Below are positions 1 through 8,391 of a stretch of 64,000 bases of DNA, piece after piece. The stretch is from Aquimarina longa SW024. GTDB lineage: Bacteria > Bacteroidota > Bacteroidia > Flavobacteriales > Flavobacteriaceae. The notes beneath the pieces were generated by a model. That model saw only the letters and a list, made by a program, of their open reading frames with translations, was not told the origin of the DNA and did no database searches. Position 1 is the stretch's first letter. Every line of letters begins with the position of its first letter. The position numbers and the translations under genes were made by a program. The stretch covers positions 1 through 64,000 of the forward strand of contig NZ_AVQK01000018.1 of the NCBI RefSeq assembly GCF_001401755.1, in the 5' to 3' direction.

Positions 1-4
1 TTTA

Positions 5-59
5 ATATAACAAACGTTGCTGACCTAAAGGGCAGCTATGTTTTGTTATATAGTGTTGT
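5..59. repeat. Hairpin cassette boundary, copy 1
   Basis: Arms ATATAACAAA (5-14) and TTTGTTATAT (42-51) pair perfectly, with a second imperfect stem inside (19-25 with 30-36, one mismatch). GTTGT follows at 55-59 and is preceded by TATATAGT. The same ending, TATATACGGTGTTGT, closes the second hairpin unit near 820, so the two look like boundaries of one exchangeable unit. The left part may continue outside the window. Confidence 0.5.
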
Positions 60-67
60 CATTAGTT

Positions 68-406
68 TTATTCATTTATAATTTCGATTATTTCAGCTTC
101 TCCAATTTTTCTTGGACCTTCATGAATCCACCAGATCCTTCCTTCAATTGTAAGTTCCTCAATATTTTAATGCTTTAAAAACCTAACTATCACGTTTTCT
201 GTTTCTCCAGGGTAGATAAGTTCTTTATCAAATTCAATTTGTCCGATATATGTCGTTGGAAATTCATCCGAGTTTGGTAAATACTCCATTACGTGATTAG
301 GACGATAATTAGTTGCAATTCCGGTATTTCTTCCTCCATTTTCAGGCGAGTATAGAGTCAGTTTAGCTTTAACACTGATTACATCTGAGTTCATTTCGTT
401 TCGCAA
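68..406 (-). pseudogene. Small EF-Tu beta-barrel-like protein with in-frame stop
   Basis: Reading from the ATG at 406, an open frame runs 79 codons to a TAA at 167-169. The same frame then continues for another 32 sense codons to a second TAA at 68-70. The downstream piece (…EGRIWWIHEGP…IGEAEIIEI) is what one expects at the end of the small EF-Tu-barrel-like proteins annotated in many Bacteroidota (…GGRKTPI…YRPNF…Y.GQI.F…PGE…V.V.FL…). The single stop after RFLKH therefore probably interrupts a 112-aa protein, a CAA-to-TAA change being the simplest cause. It overlaps the gene before it (391-687) by 16 bp. A sequencing error or a genuinely short protein are alternatives. Confidence 0.55.
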
Positions 407-687
407 GAGTTTTTAAAATTCCACCATTCCATAATTTCAGTTGCGATTTTTTCCGAATCGTCTAAGTCAATAGATAATTCGTAAGTCACAGTCAATTCAC
501 TATCTAAAACACGAGAGACTTTTTCAAAGTCTGCTCCTTTATATAAATGACTTAAAATTTGATGATTTAAAGAGTCAAATTCATCTTTTGGAGAACTGGG
601 AATCAATTCCCACGAGTTCAAGAGTTTTCTTAACTCGAGAAAATCTTCTTGAAATTCCTTTTTAATTTGATCTTTATTCATCCTCAA
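391..687 (-). CDS. Hypothetical protein, 98 aa, small acidic
   Basis: Not recognised. It is a soluble, predominantly helical-looking protein with no signal peptide and no membrane segment. An acidic middle (SIDLDDSEKIATEIMEWW) precedes a polar C-terminus. It overlaps the start of the next small gene by 16 bp, so the two are probably translated together. Together they form a two-gene cassette bracketed by inverted TGACAAC sequences (near 55-61 and at 692-698), which suggests they move as a unit. M1 and M3 are both possible starts. Confidence 0.55.
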   Translation of the reverse strand: MRMNKDQIKKEFQEDFLELRKLLNSWELIPSSPKDEFDSLNHQILSHLYKGADFEKVSRVLDSELTVTYELSIDLDDSEKIATEIMEWWNFKNSCETK

Positions 688-691
688 TTAA

Positions 692-822
692 TGACAACGT
701 GTTTGTATATGGTTTGTTGCGTGTTTAAGCACTAAAGTTAGCAAATAAATCACAGATAGAAAGTCCGCGAGGACTTTCGTAAGCAAGCTAGAACTAGCAA
801 TAAATTATATACGGTGTTGTAA
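692..822. repeat. Hairpin cassette boundary, copy 2
   Basis: About 130 bp of non-coding DNA whose outer ends pair: ACAAC (694-698) with GTTGT (816-820), and TATAT near 707 with TATATA near 806. At the centre is a perfect hairpin GAAAGTCC-gcga-GGACTTTC (759-778). Inverted-repeat architecture at the edge of a small gene cassette resembles an integron attC site in shape. The integron core consensus RYYYAAC/GTTRRRY is not met, so this is a different or unassigned class of mobile boundary. Confidence 0.55.
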
Positions 823-838
823 GTAGTGCTTTTTTCAT

Positions 839-1633
839 TCACTTACTTAATTTCAAAATCCTAAACGCTCCTTGAATTACCAAAACAAAAACGATTGTTC
901 CAATAATCAAATCAGGTTTATTTGAACTCAAATAATGCACTAAAATTCCTGCAATTATTACTCCTAAATTTATAATCACGTCATTAGAGGTGAAAATCAT
1001 ACTCGCTTTCATATGTGCTTCTTCTTTACTTTTTGACTTTTGCAAAATGTAAAGACAAATTCCGTTTGCGATAAGTGCAAAAATCGAAACGATAATCATT
1101 GTCGAAAAATCGGGTAATTTCTCGTCTCCGAAAAATCTTCTTAAAACTTCCACAAATCCGATAACCGCAAGTGTAATTTGAAAATATCCAGCAAGTTTGG
1201 CAATCCGCTTTTTCTTAATCAACGTTCCGCCAACCGCAAACAAGCTAATTCCGTAAACGAAACTGTCCGCAAGCATATCCAAACTGTCGGCAACAAGTCC
1301 CATTGATTTTGAGATTATTCCCGTTGTCATTTCGATAATGAAAAAGGCAAAATTGATTGCAAGTACAGACCAAAGTAGCTTTTTTTGGTTTGCGTTTTCT
1401 TTAAATTCCGTTTGGTCGGTCTGTTCGGTCGAGATTTTTTTTCCACCTAAATTCAGTTGGATAACGGACTTTTCGATTTGGTCGGTTTCTCCGCTGTGAA
1501 AAACGGTCAGTTTTCGATTTGGAATGTCAAAGTCCAAATTCGCAATACTTGAAATTCCGTCCAATTTCATTCGGATTAGATTTTCCTCGGAAGGACAGTC
1601 CATTTTGGTAATTTCAAATATCGTTTTATTCAC
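839..1633 (-). CDS. CDF-family metal cation efflux protein with N-terminal HMA-like domain
   Basis: Exports divalent metal ions from the cytoplasm, probably by proton exchange. Residues 1-70 form an HMA/MerP-like ferredoxin fold with a degenerate metal loop (KMDCPSEENLIRMK). The rest is a CDF membrane domain of five or six helices, with the metal-site motif SLDMLADSFVYG in the second helix region and SNDVIINLG in the fifth. The longest frame starts at 1699, but its first 22 codons lie in an inverted-repeat junction (1653-1693). GTG at 1631-1633 places the start directly before the HMA domain (NKTIFEITKMDC), so I prefer it. The gene is flanked by GTTGTAAGTA(G/A)TGC in inverted orientation (816-829 and 1653-1666), as though inserted as a cassette. 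Confidence 0.75.
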   Translation of the reverse strand: MNKTIFEITKMDCPSEENLIRMKLDGISSIANLDFDIPNRKLTVFHSGETDQIEKSVIQLNLGGKKISTEQTDQTEFKENANQKKLLWSVLAINFAFFIIEMTTGIISKSMGLVADSLDMLADSFVYGISLFAVGGTLIKKKRIAKLAGYFQITLAVIGFVEVLRRFFGDEKLPDFSTMIIVSIFALIANGICLYILQKSKSKEEAHMKASMIFTSNDVIINLGVIIAGILVHYLSSNKPDLIIGTIVFVLVIQGAFRILKLSK

Positions 1634-1652
1634 TCGGTTTCTGGGTTTTTCA

Positions 1653-1693
1653 GCATTACTTACAACAATGTTGTAATAGCAATTGCTATTACA
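1653..1693. repeat. Inverted boundary repeat and 22-bp perfect palindrome
   Basis: GCATTACTTACAAC (1653-1666) is the reverse complement, with one mismatch, of the sequence at 816-829 on the other side of the CDF gene. It is followed at 1672-1693 by a perfect 22-bp palindrome with half TGTAATAGCAA. This lies between the recombinase stop and the CDF start, so it could be a recombination hairpin, an operator for the exporter, or a terminator stem. Confidence 0.6.
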
Positions 1694-1706
1694 TTCCATG
1701 TATTTA

Positions 1707-2834
1707 TTACAAATCTAGAGGATTTTTAATTGATTTAAAATTATTTACAGCCACTTGAGTATATATTTCTGTTGTTTTTGTACTACTATGCCCTAAAAGA
1801 GTTTGAATATATCTTAAATCTGTGCCATTTTCTAATAGATGAGTAGCGAAACTATGCCTTAGCATATGCGGAGTTACTCTTTTGTTTATCTTTGATTTTT
1901 CTGATGCTTTAACTACGATTTCTTTTACACTACTCCCACTATATTTATTTCCTTTTAACCCCTCAAACAAATACTTTTTTGGTTTCCATTCTTTATAGTA
2001 TATCCTTAGTTCTTTTAGTACGGTTTCTGATAACAAGGAATATCTATCTTTATTATTTTTTGCATTTTTGATATGGATCAACATCCTTTTACTATCTATA
2101 TCTTCAACTTTTAAATCTAGTAGTTCACTTCTACGTAATCCAGCAGAATATAACAGACTTACTATACAACGATGTTTTATATTATTAGTATTAGCTATTA
2201 TTGCAAGGATTTCTTCTTTAGAAAGTACTTGTGGGAGTTTCTGTTCTTTTCTAGGCCGTTCTATACTATAAAATCTATTGGGCATTCCCATGACAACCTC
2301 ATAGTAGAATTTGATACTATTAATGGTTTGATTGATATAGCTATTGGATTTTTTTTCTTGGATGAGCACTTGTAGATATTTTCTTATTTCTTGTTCGGAT
2401 AACGCTATGATATCTTTCTGGGGATAATAATTGATGAACCTTTCGAACAATGAGATGTATATTTTACAAGTGTTTAAGGCATATCGTTTGAGTTCTAATT
2501 TCATCAAATATTCTTCTGGTATATATTTATAGGAAGCCGTTTTAGCTCTGTTACGATACCAATTGATATCTACAGGCTGATTCTCACGTATGATCTTTTC
2601 TTTAAAGAAAGAATTCCCATTAACCCAAGCCACTCCTCTAAATTTGTCAAAAACCATATCGACATTTTCTTTAGTATTTATGATGTATACCATAGAGAAC
2701 TTCTTACTCCATCTAGGATTGGGGAGCTCTTTGATCAACGCTTGGATTACTTTATCGGGTGAAAATTGTATCCCAATCATCTTTTGATTATGAATCAACA
2801 AATGTTTCAATGTGATATGTTTAGTGAGGTTCAT
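1707..2834 (-). CDS. Tyrosine recombinase (XerC/D-like) with N-terminal extension
   Basis: Site-specific DNA recombinase. The catalytic set is visible: R234 (AGLRRSE), K259, H323 and R326 (HMLRH), H349 (LLGHSS) and nucleophile Y358 (EIYTQ). Residues ~105-190 are the SAM-like core-binding domain. Residues 1-100 are an extra N-terminal region (…PNPRWSKKFSMVYI…GVAWVNG…) seen in a Bacteroidota subgroup, perhaps arm-site binding. It lacks the insertion between patches II and III that defines integron IntI. It sits beside hairpin-bounded cassettes and a palindromic box at 2884-2916, so it may act on them, but that is inference. The frame is intact. Confidence 0.88.
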   Translation of the reverse strand: MNLTKHITLKHLLIHNQKMIGIQFSPDKVIQALIKELPNPRWSKKFSMVYIINTKENVDMVFDKFRGVAWVNGNSFFKEKIIRENQPVDINWYRNRAKTASYKYIPEEYLMKLELKRYALNTCKIYISLFERFINYYPQKDIIALSEQEIRKYLQVLIQEKKSNSYINQTINSIKFYYEVVMGMPNRFYSIERPRKEQKLPQVLSKEEILAIIANTNNIKHRCIVSLLYSAGLRRSELLDLKVEDIDSKRMLIHIKNAKNNKDRYSLLSETVLKELRIYYKEWKPKKYLFEGLKGNKYSGSSVKEIVVKASEKSKINKRVTPHMLRHSFATHLLENGTDLRYIQTLLGHSSTKTTEIYTQVAVNNFKSIKNPLDL

Positions 2835-2883
2835 GATACAAAAATGCAGTATTTAAAAATCATAGTGGTATTTTAGCCGAATA

Positions 2884-2916
2884 ACATTCGAATAGGATTC
2901 GACTACTATTCGATTA
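2884..2916. promoter_or_regulatory. Palindromic box between divergent recombinase and zinc-ribbon genes
   Basis: The 92-bp divergent intergenic region contains the 8-bp palindrome ATTCGAAT, and CGAATAG paired with CTATTCG about 10 bp further on, with another ATTCGA in the loop. Clustered inverted ATTCG units between divergent genes suggest an operator or a recombinase site. Confidence 0.4.
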
Positions 2917-2926
2917 ACTAGAGATA

Positions 2927-3295
2927 ATGAATATATGTCCACAATGTAAAGCTGAAATTATAGGTAGGTCTGATAAAAAATATTGTTCCATACACTGTAA
3001 ATCTGCCCATCAATATCAAAAACGTAAATCCGAGGAAGCTTTATATTACACTATTGACAAAAAGCTAAAAATCAATCGTAAACTCTTAAAAGCGTACAAC
3101 AAATCTGGATTATCCACCGTGCGTAAAGAAAAATTGGTATCAGAAGGTTTTGATCCCAATTACTTCACGCATTATTGGAAGAATAAAAAGGGGCAGATCT
3201 ATCTGTTTTGTTATGAATATGGATTTCTGGATCTTAAGGAAAACCAGAAAGAAAAGTATCTTTTGGTAAGATGGCAGGATTATATGAACAGTTAA
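2927..3295 (+). CDS. Small zinc-ribbon protein, 122 aa
   Basis: Function unknown. The N-terminus has two cysteine pairs, CPQC and CSIHC (residues 4-24), separated by a basic stretch (RSDKKY). This resembles the treble-clef/zinc-ribbon start of many Bacteroidota hypothetical proteins. The remainder is basic and mixed helix/strand, with KSGLSTVRKEKL suggesting a nucleic-acid-binding helix. It is divergent from the tyrosine recombinase and its stop overlaps the stop of the IS66 remnant on the other strand. No frame damage is seen. Confidence 0.65.
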   Translation: MNICPQCKAEIIGRSDKKYCSIHCKSAHQYQKRKSEEALYYTIDKKLKINRKLLKAYNKSGLSTVRKEKLVSEGFDPNYFTHYWKNKKGQIYLFCYEYGFLDLKENQKEKYLLVRWQDYMNS

Positions 3296-4616
3296 GCATT
3301 TTGATTTTGTGATACTTCCCAATTATTGGGTAACAACTCATATAATCGATTTGCCTTATACTCCTGTATTTTCTCCAGTACATCTTTAAGCCAATTATAA
3401 GCATTTACGTTATTGATTTTACAGCTAGCAAAGAAAGAGTATAAAATAGCTGCTTTCTGTGCTGCTTTGTGAGATCCAGAGAATAAATAATTCTTTCTCC
3501 CCAGGGCTAACGGTCTAATCGTGTTTTCGACTAAGTTGTTATCAATTTCAAAACGACCATCGGTAATATATCTTTTCAGTTTACCCCATAATTTTAGTGT
3601 ATATCCAATTGCTTTTCCGATGGCGCTTTTAGGAAGTACCATAAGAACCTGCTCTTTTAACCAATTCTCTAATGTACTTAAGACGGGAACTGCATATAAT
3701 TTTCGATAGCGTTTTCTTTGCTCAAAGCAACTTTCCCGCTCTCTGATTTTTCGTTCCATAGCATACAACCTTTGAATTTGTTCTAATACATAAGTGGCTC
3801 TGGAGGCATCATTATCCAGTGCTTTTTCAAAATATCGCCTTGCATGCGCCATACATGCTAGTAAAGTCATATCTCCTTTAGTGTTTAGGTTTATATACCC
3901 AGAATATCCATCAGTTTGAATCCCTCCGTTATACTCTTGTAATAATTCTTCAGGTATCTTTCTAGATCTGCTAGGAGCATATTTAAATAGAACCAACCTT
4001 TCTATCGGAGCATGGTATACCCAATGATAACCCATATGAAGTTTTCCTTTTTTAGCAGTATCCTGAACTCCTATTGGTGACTCATCCACCTGAAGGTAGC
4101 TACTTTGTAAAAGTTGTTTTTGTAAGGTATCATATAATGGCTCTAATAGTTTAGTCGTTGCATTAAACCAACTACAAAGTGTTCCTCTACTAATATCAAA
4201 GTTTTGACTTTTGAATATTTGTTGCTGTCTGTAAAAAGGTAGGTGATGTACAAATTTACTGACCATAATATGCGCTAATAACCCAGCTCCTGCATTTCCT
4301 TTTGGAATAGGAATGGAAGGTCACTGCGAACTGGTTGTTGTTTCTCTTTTACCTTTTCCTCTCGTTTATAACTTATTTCAATAGATTTAGTATTAGAAAC
4401 TTCCACCTGCTCCACAAATAAATCTAGCAGTCCAATATCAGAAGAAATAAATCGCTCACTTTTACTGCCAAAAATCATACGCTTGAGTTCTGATACTTGC
4501 TGTTGCAAGTACTGATAATCAAATTGCAATTCCTGATGTTCTTTTACAAGAATGTCAGAAGCTTCTTGTAGCACAAATTGCTGATTAGTAAAGGGATTTA
4601 TAGGTGTTATTTCCAC
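3292..4616 (-). pseudogene. IS66-family transposase (TnpC), internally deleted and frame-broken
   Basis: Two minus-strand frames make up one gene. The 5' part (4275-4616) is the coiled-coil N-terminus with the family motif KRMIFGSKSER. The 3' part (3292-4266) has the DDE domain, starting SKFVHHLPFYRQQQIF, with QVDESPIGV, QTDGYSGY and the C-terminal motif DNNLVENTIRPLALGRKNYLFSGS. At the junction the third frame reads PSIPIPKGNAGAGLLAHIM and leads into the 3' part. About 90 residues normally lying between PVR.. and LPS.P are missing, and the deletion left the halves out of frame. No TnpA or TnpB gene is present. It is a dead remnant. Confidence 0.85.
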
Positions 4617-4819
4617 AATATAAAGATACTGAAAACCTCTAAAAACTAATATTTTTACTCCAGATTGATTTTTGTTATCCTCTAAATTCTTGCTTGTTTT
4701 TCTAGATTATTCCTATATTTTTTGATAATCAACATGATTTTATATTTCTCCCTATTGATTGGTATACACACGTTCCTACAATTTGTTTAGCAAGTTGAAT
4801 TTTACGGAACATTTTGTAA

Positions 4820-5190
4820 GTAAGATTCATAAGACCTATAGTCGTTACTGCAACTTTAGAAAAGGCAGGAATATCACTAAGTGGAATCTTTTTAAATGCC
4901 GATGCTGGATTTGATTCCAAAGATTTTAGGTATTCGTGTGCTAAAAAAGAGATTAATGGTAATATTTGTTTTAACAAACCAAATGGTAATACAGATAGAG
5001 ATGAATATTTCGACTCCAAACTCTATAAAAAAGATATGCCGTGGAGCGAACCAACACATGGATTGACAGTTATAAATCATTGTTAAACAGGTTCGATACA
5101 ACTGTAGAAAGCTGGTCAGGGCTCAACTATTTATTGTTCATTGTAATAGCTCTTAAAAAATTTAAGAAGAAACAAAAGAAAAAAGTTTAA
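4820..5190 (+). pseudogene. IS5/IS4-type DDE transposase C-terminal scar, frameshifted
   Basis: On the plus strand the frame from 4820 reads …ATLEKAGISLSGIFLNADAGFDSKDFR…, the second-aspartate region of an IS5-type transposase. Near 5036 the match changes frame and continues AVERTNTWIDSYKSLLNRFD…SGLNYLLFIVIALKK, the typical end with the catalytic glutamate (ERTN.W.D..K.L), stopping at 5188-5190. The N-terminal half and the IS ends are absent. Minus-strand open frames over this stretch are shadows. Confidence 0.75.
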
Positions 5191-5277
5191 ACAACTTCAA
5201 TAAATGACGATTCAGTTAATCCATTTTTGTAAAATTAATTTCCTAAAATCTTTTAAATGACTACAAAACCAATAAAA

Positions 5278-5982
5278 TCATAAATTTAAAAAATATCCTA
5301 TTTGAACTATTTGAGTCAACGATTTTACTTCTAGCTTCTTATAAATATTTTTTTTGTGTTGTTCTATAGTTCTTATGGACCTTATCAAGTTATTAGCTAT
5401 TTCTTTTACCGTCCATCCTTTTACCAATTTTAAGAAAATTTCTTTTTCCCTTTTGGTAAGTTTTAAGTACTTATCTATATATTTTTTGGTTTCATATTTA
5501 ACATTTAGAGTGTTACATATTTTTTTGGTAAATACAGGTAACTGATCTGTAGTATTAGTTATACAAATAAATGTCTGTTGATCAAGATCTAATCTTACAC
5601 TGGTCACTACCAATGTATACCCTTCCTTATCTTCTTTTTTCAGTCTAAGTCGATAAAAATAAGTTAATATTTTCATCTCATCTTGTTTTATGGCAAAATC
5701 CAAAAGCTCTTGCCTTACTCTTTCTAAATCTTCGGGATGCGTTACATATTCCTGAAACATAGGGCCAGATGCTTTAATTTCTTCTAGTGTAAGATCAAAC
5801 TCTTTACAGCTTTCTTCATCCAAAAAAACAACAGAATAATCTTGTATTGTATGAATATGGTAAAAACCAGGATATTTTGGGTTTGAATACCCTATTCTCC
5901 TTCCTAACAATTCTGGTAATCTGGAAGTATTCGGTATAAACTCTACCATATCTTTGCTAACAGTAGTATATTCTAATTCCAT
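5278..5982 (-). CDS. LuxR-type transcriptional regulator with PAS-like sensor domain
   Basis: DNA-binding regulator. Residues ~40-150 resemble a PAS fold (YSVVFLDEESCKEF…THPEDLERVRQEL), and residues ~172-234 are a LuxR helix-turn-helix: LTKREKEIFLKLVKGWTVKE, then RTIEQHKKNIYKKL. There is no receiver domain or membrane segment. It is the last gene of the minus-strand series that includes the injection system, 18 bp after a paralogue. Position suggests it controls, or is co-expressed with, the eCIS; this is inference. No terminator hairpin is evident downstream. Confidence 0.85.
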   Translation of the reverse strand: MELEYTTVSKDMVEFIPNTSRLPELLGRRIGYSNPKYPGFYHIHTIQDYSVVFLDEESCKEFDLTLEEIKASGPMFQEYVTHPEDLERVRQELLDFAIKQDEMKILTYFYRLRLKKEDKEGYTLVVTSVRLDLDQQTFICITNTTDQLPVFTKKICNTLNVKYETKKYIDKYLKLTKREKEIFLKLVKGWTVKEIANNLIRSIRTIEQHKKNIYKKLEVKSLTQIVQIGYFLNL

Positions 5983-6000
5983 AGGCTAATAAGTTATAAT

Positions 6001-6654
6001 CTAATGAATAAGATCAAAAGCCGAAGCGTATCGGTGTAATTGGTTAAATGTATTTATCTCTAATTTTTTATATATTTTCTTTTTATAAGTTTTAACGGTT
6101 TGTTCGGTTAGTGTTAGCTTTTCTGCAATTTCCCTATTAGAGAAATCCTGAACCCATAGCTTTATAAGGTTTTTTTCTTTTTGTGTTAATGTCCCAAAAT
6201 TTACAAATCCCATTTTTATAAAATTGGTTTCGTTATTAATTTGATTCACTTGTTTTTCATTCACTAGGTGTTCTCCCAAATCAATACTGAAACTTACCAA
6301 CCCTCCCAATTCTTCTATTAATAAGCTCGTTGTATACATTAATCTATATTGATTTTCTTTAAGTTCAACACGTTGTAAAAAACTAACAGTACTAAATTCG
6401 TCAATATGTTTCAGATAATATTTACAAGAGTTTATTGCAGCTTGCAAATCATCGGGGTGTACTATTTTGGTGAGACTTCCTTTAAGGTCATTAGGTGTAC
6501 TCTTCTCCGCAATCCCTATTTTTTTTCTAGCTACAGGGTCTAAATACAATATTTCAAAATTAGATGCATCATTGATATGCAGCATACAAGGTATTTTTTT
6601 TGCAAAGCTATCCAAGTCATGCTTGGACTGTAAAAGTTGGGTTATTAAATCCAT
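6001..6654 (-). CDS. LuxR-type transcriptional regulator, paralogue of the following gene
   Basis: Same architecture as its neighbour: a PAS-like N-terminus (residues ~20-130, with SNFEILYLDPVARKKIGI and VHPDDLQAAI) and a C-terminal LuxR helix-turn-helix (residues ~153-217, LTQKEKNLIKLWVQDFSNRE, then EQTVKTYKKKIYKKL). The two proteins align across their length but have diverged strongly, so this is an old tandem duplication or a functional pair. The 369-bp AT-rich gap before it suggests its own promoter. Confidence 0.85.
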   Translation of the reverse strand: MDLITQLLQSKHDLDSFAKKIPCMLHINDASNFEILYLDPVARKKIGIAEKSTPNDLKGSLTKIVHPDDLQAAINSCKYYLKHIDEFSTVSFLQRVELKENQYRLMYTTSLLIEELGGLVSFSIDLGEHLVNEKQVNQINNETNFIKMGFVNFGTLTQKEKNLIKLWVQDFSNREIAEKLTLTEQTVKTYKKKIYKKLEINTFNQLHRYASAFDLIH

Positions 6655-7023
6655 GGTTTTAAGACATTAGTTCTCTTTGTTCAATTGTTTATTCAACACA
6701 CTATAACATTATTGATGTTTACTGATTAAAAAGATATAATTGTAAGACTTCTACTAATTAAATTCTATAATACAGCTACAGAACTTTTGAATTTCTATAC
6801 TGCAAAATGGGTATATTATAAGTAAATATAAATAATAAACTTAAAAATAAAAAAAGCAACTATAAACTTATTGTTAAAATAACTGTTCTTCTATTCTTGT
6901 ACTATTCAATATCTTTAGTTAATCCCAAACCCATTACATCAAAGCAATCTCGCAGAACGCTCAACAGAAATATAATCTTTGAATTTCTAATAAATCTCTA
7001 AGAATTAGACTCCATTGTATAGA
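6655..7023. other. Non-coding gap between eCIS ATPase and the LuxR pair
   Basis: AT-rich with no open frame of protein-like composition on either strand, no tRNA and no strong hairpin. No TTTG-N19-TAnnTTTG promoter stands out on the minus strand. Presumably it holds the ATPase terminator and the LuxR promoter. Confidence 0.4.
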
Positions 7024-8361
7024 TTAAAATCTTTGTTCAAATATTCTATTTTCTTTTTGATATTCTTTACGTAATGATGCAAGCAAATTATCCCGTGAAA
7101 TATTGCACTCCCTATTACTTAAAGCATAAATAAAACTACTTTGCACAATATTACTAATCTGTGCTGCAGACAGGTCATAATTGCGTGCCAATTCGTTTAT
7201 ATCTATTGAATTATCTAATGGTAAATCATCTGGTATACACATGCTCCATAGTTTAAAACGTTCTTGGTGTTTTGGAGTTGCGAAATGTACCATAGATTGA
7301 AAACGGCGCAAAAATGCCTTGTCAAGATTCTGTTTTAGATTAGTCACCAAAATCACCAAACCATCATAGGTTTCTATTCGTTGTAACAAATAGGCAACTT
7401 CCTGATTGGCATAACGATCGTTTGAAGAGGCATTCTCTGTGCGTTTACTGAAAAGGGCATCTGCTTCATCAAAGAAAAGAATCCAATTCTTATCTTCAGC
7501 TTTTTTGAAAATATTAGATAGATTTTTCTCTGTCTCTCCAATATATTTGGACACTAACAAGGAAAGATCAATCAAAAACACCGGACGTCCTGTACTTTTA
7601 CCTAACAGACTGGCTGTTAATGTTTTTCCGGTACCTGGTGGGCCATAAAATAATGCTTTGTATCCTAATGCAGATCTCCTTGCTAGTTTTGGGTGTTTTT
7701 TGAGTTCTTCACCATAGTGTAACCAATTTTGGATGTCCTGTAATTGTTTTTGGGTATCAGGAGCCAAAATTAAATCTTTCCACTCTAGATTTGTATGCAC
7801 CTGCCTTGCCGGAAAATGAATAGAAAGCTTAGGAGGTATCACTTTTCCATAAGTTAATTGTTGTATAAAATCGGGATGTGGTATTAGTTTACCGCTTAAC
7901 ATCGGTTGTGTATCGGGTACTGTTTCCAAATACAAGATATTTTGTTTATAAAATTTATGTTCTTGCAGAAAAAAACGGGAGATTATTTTTCTTCTTTCTA
8001 CATCACGTCCGGTAAGTAAAAACATAGCCGTTTCGCCTGTTGGGATCACTCCTCTGTGATTACCATCAGTTACCCCTCCAAATTCGGTACATATACGGTC
8101 AAAATCCGGGTTTTTGGCAAAAAAAAGATCCAATACCTGTGGGTAGAAGTATGGAGCGATAGCCAGTAACAATATAATCCGTTCTTCAAAGGTAAAGTCA
8201 TCATTCTCCATAAGGGTGTTTAACGGATTATTTGGATCATAAGGCGCTTCAATACGATATAACTCATCTATAGCATAGGGCTCACTAGTGTCTATATGTT
8301 GCACATGTAACTGCGCTGCTTTTTTGATGATCTTATCTAGGTAAGTGAATTGGTGGTTCAT
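7024..8361 (-). CDS. eCIS AAA+ ATPase (Afp15/Pvc15-like)
   Basis: Cytoplasmic AAA+ ATPase required for eCIS assembly or cargo handling in the Afp/PVC systems. The N-terminal ~200 residues are the family-specific domain (TFEERIILLLAIAPYFYPQVLDLFF). The AAA module follows: Walker A GPPGTGKT at 240-247, Walker B ILFFDEADALF at about 295-303, sensor VILVTN and arginine-finger region FLRRF. At 445 aa the length is normal for this eCIS subgroup. It lies at the 3' end of the cluster, directly after the cargo genes. Confidence 0.93.
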   Translation of the reverse strand: MNHQFTYLDKIIKKAAQLHVQHIDTSEPYAIDELYRIEAPYDPNNPLNTLMENDDFTFEERIILLLAIAPYFYPQVLDLFFAKNPDFDRICTEFGGVTDGNHRGVIPTGETAMFLLTGRDVERRKIISRFFLQEHKFYKQNILYLETVPDTQPMLSGKLIPHPDFIQQLTYGKVIPPKLSIHFPARQVHTNLEWKDLILAPDTQKQLQDIQNWLHYGEELKKHPKLARRSALGYKALFYGPPGTGKTLTASLLGKSTGRPVFLIDLSLLVSKYIGETEKNLSNIFKKAEDKNWILFFDEADALFSKRTENASSNDRYANQEVAYLLQRIETYDGLVILVTNLKQNLDKAFLRRFQSMVHFATPKHQERFKLWSMCIPDDLPLDNSIDINELARNYDLSAAQISNIVQSSFIYALSNRECNISRDNLLASLRKEYQKENRIFEQRF

Positions 8362-8391
8362 TCAATTTTTTTTGCATTATGACTTTAAACT

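Noticed and set aside
692..822. Classical integron attC site
   Set aside because: The hairpin shape is suggestive, but the ends do not match RYYYAAC/GTTRRRY and the neighbouring recombinase lacks the IntI-specific insertion.
4729..5101. Minus-strand frames of 96 and 69 aa
   Set aside because: They are shadows of the plus-strand IS5-type transposase remnant, which has recognisable motifs in two frames.
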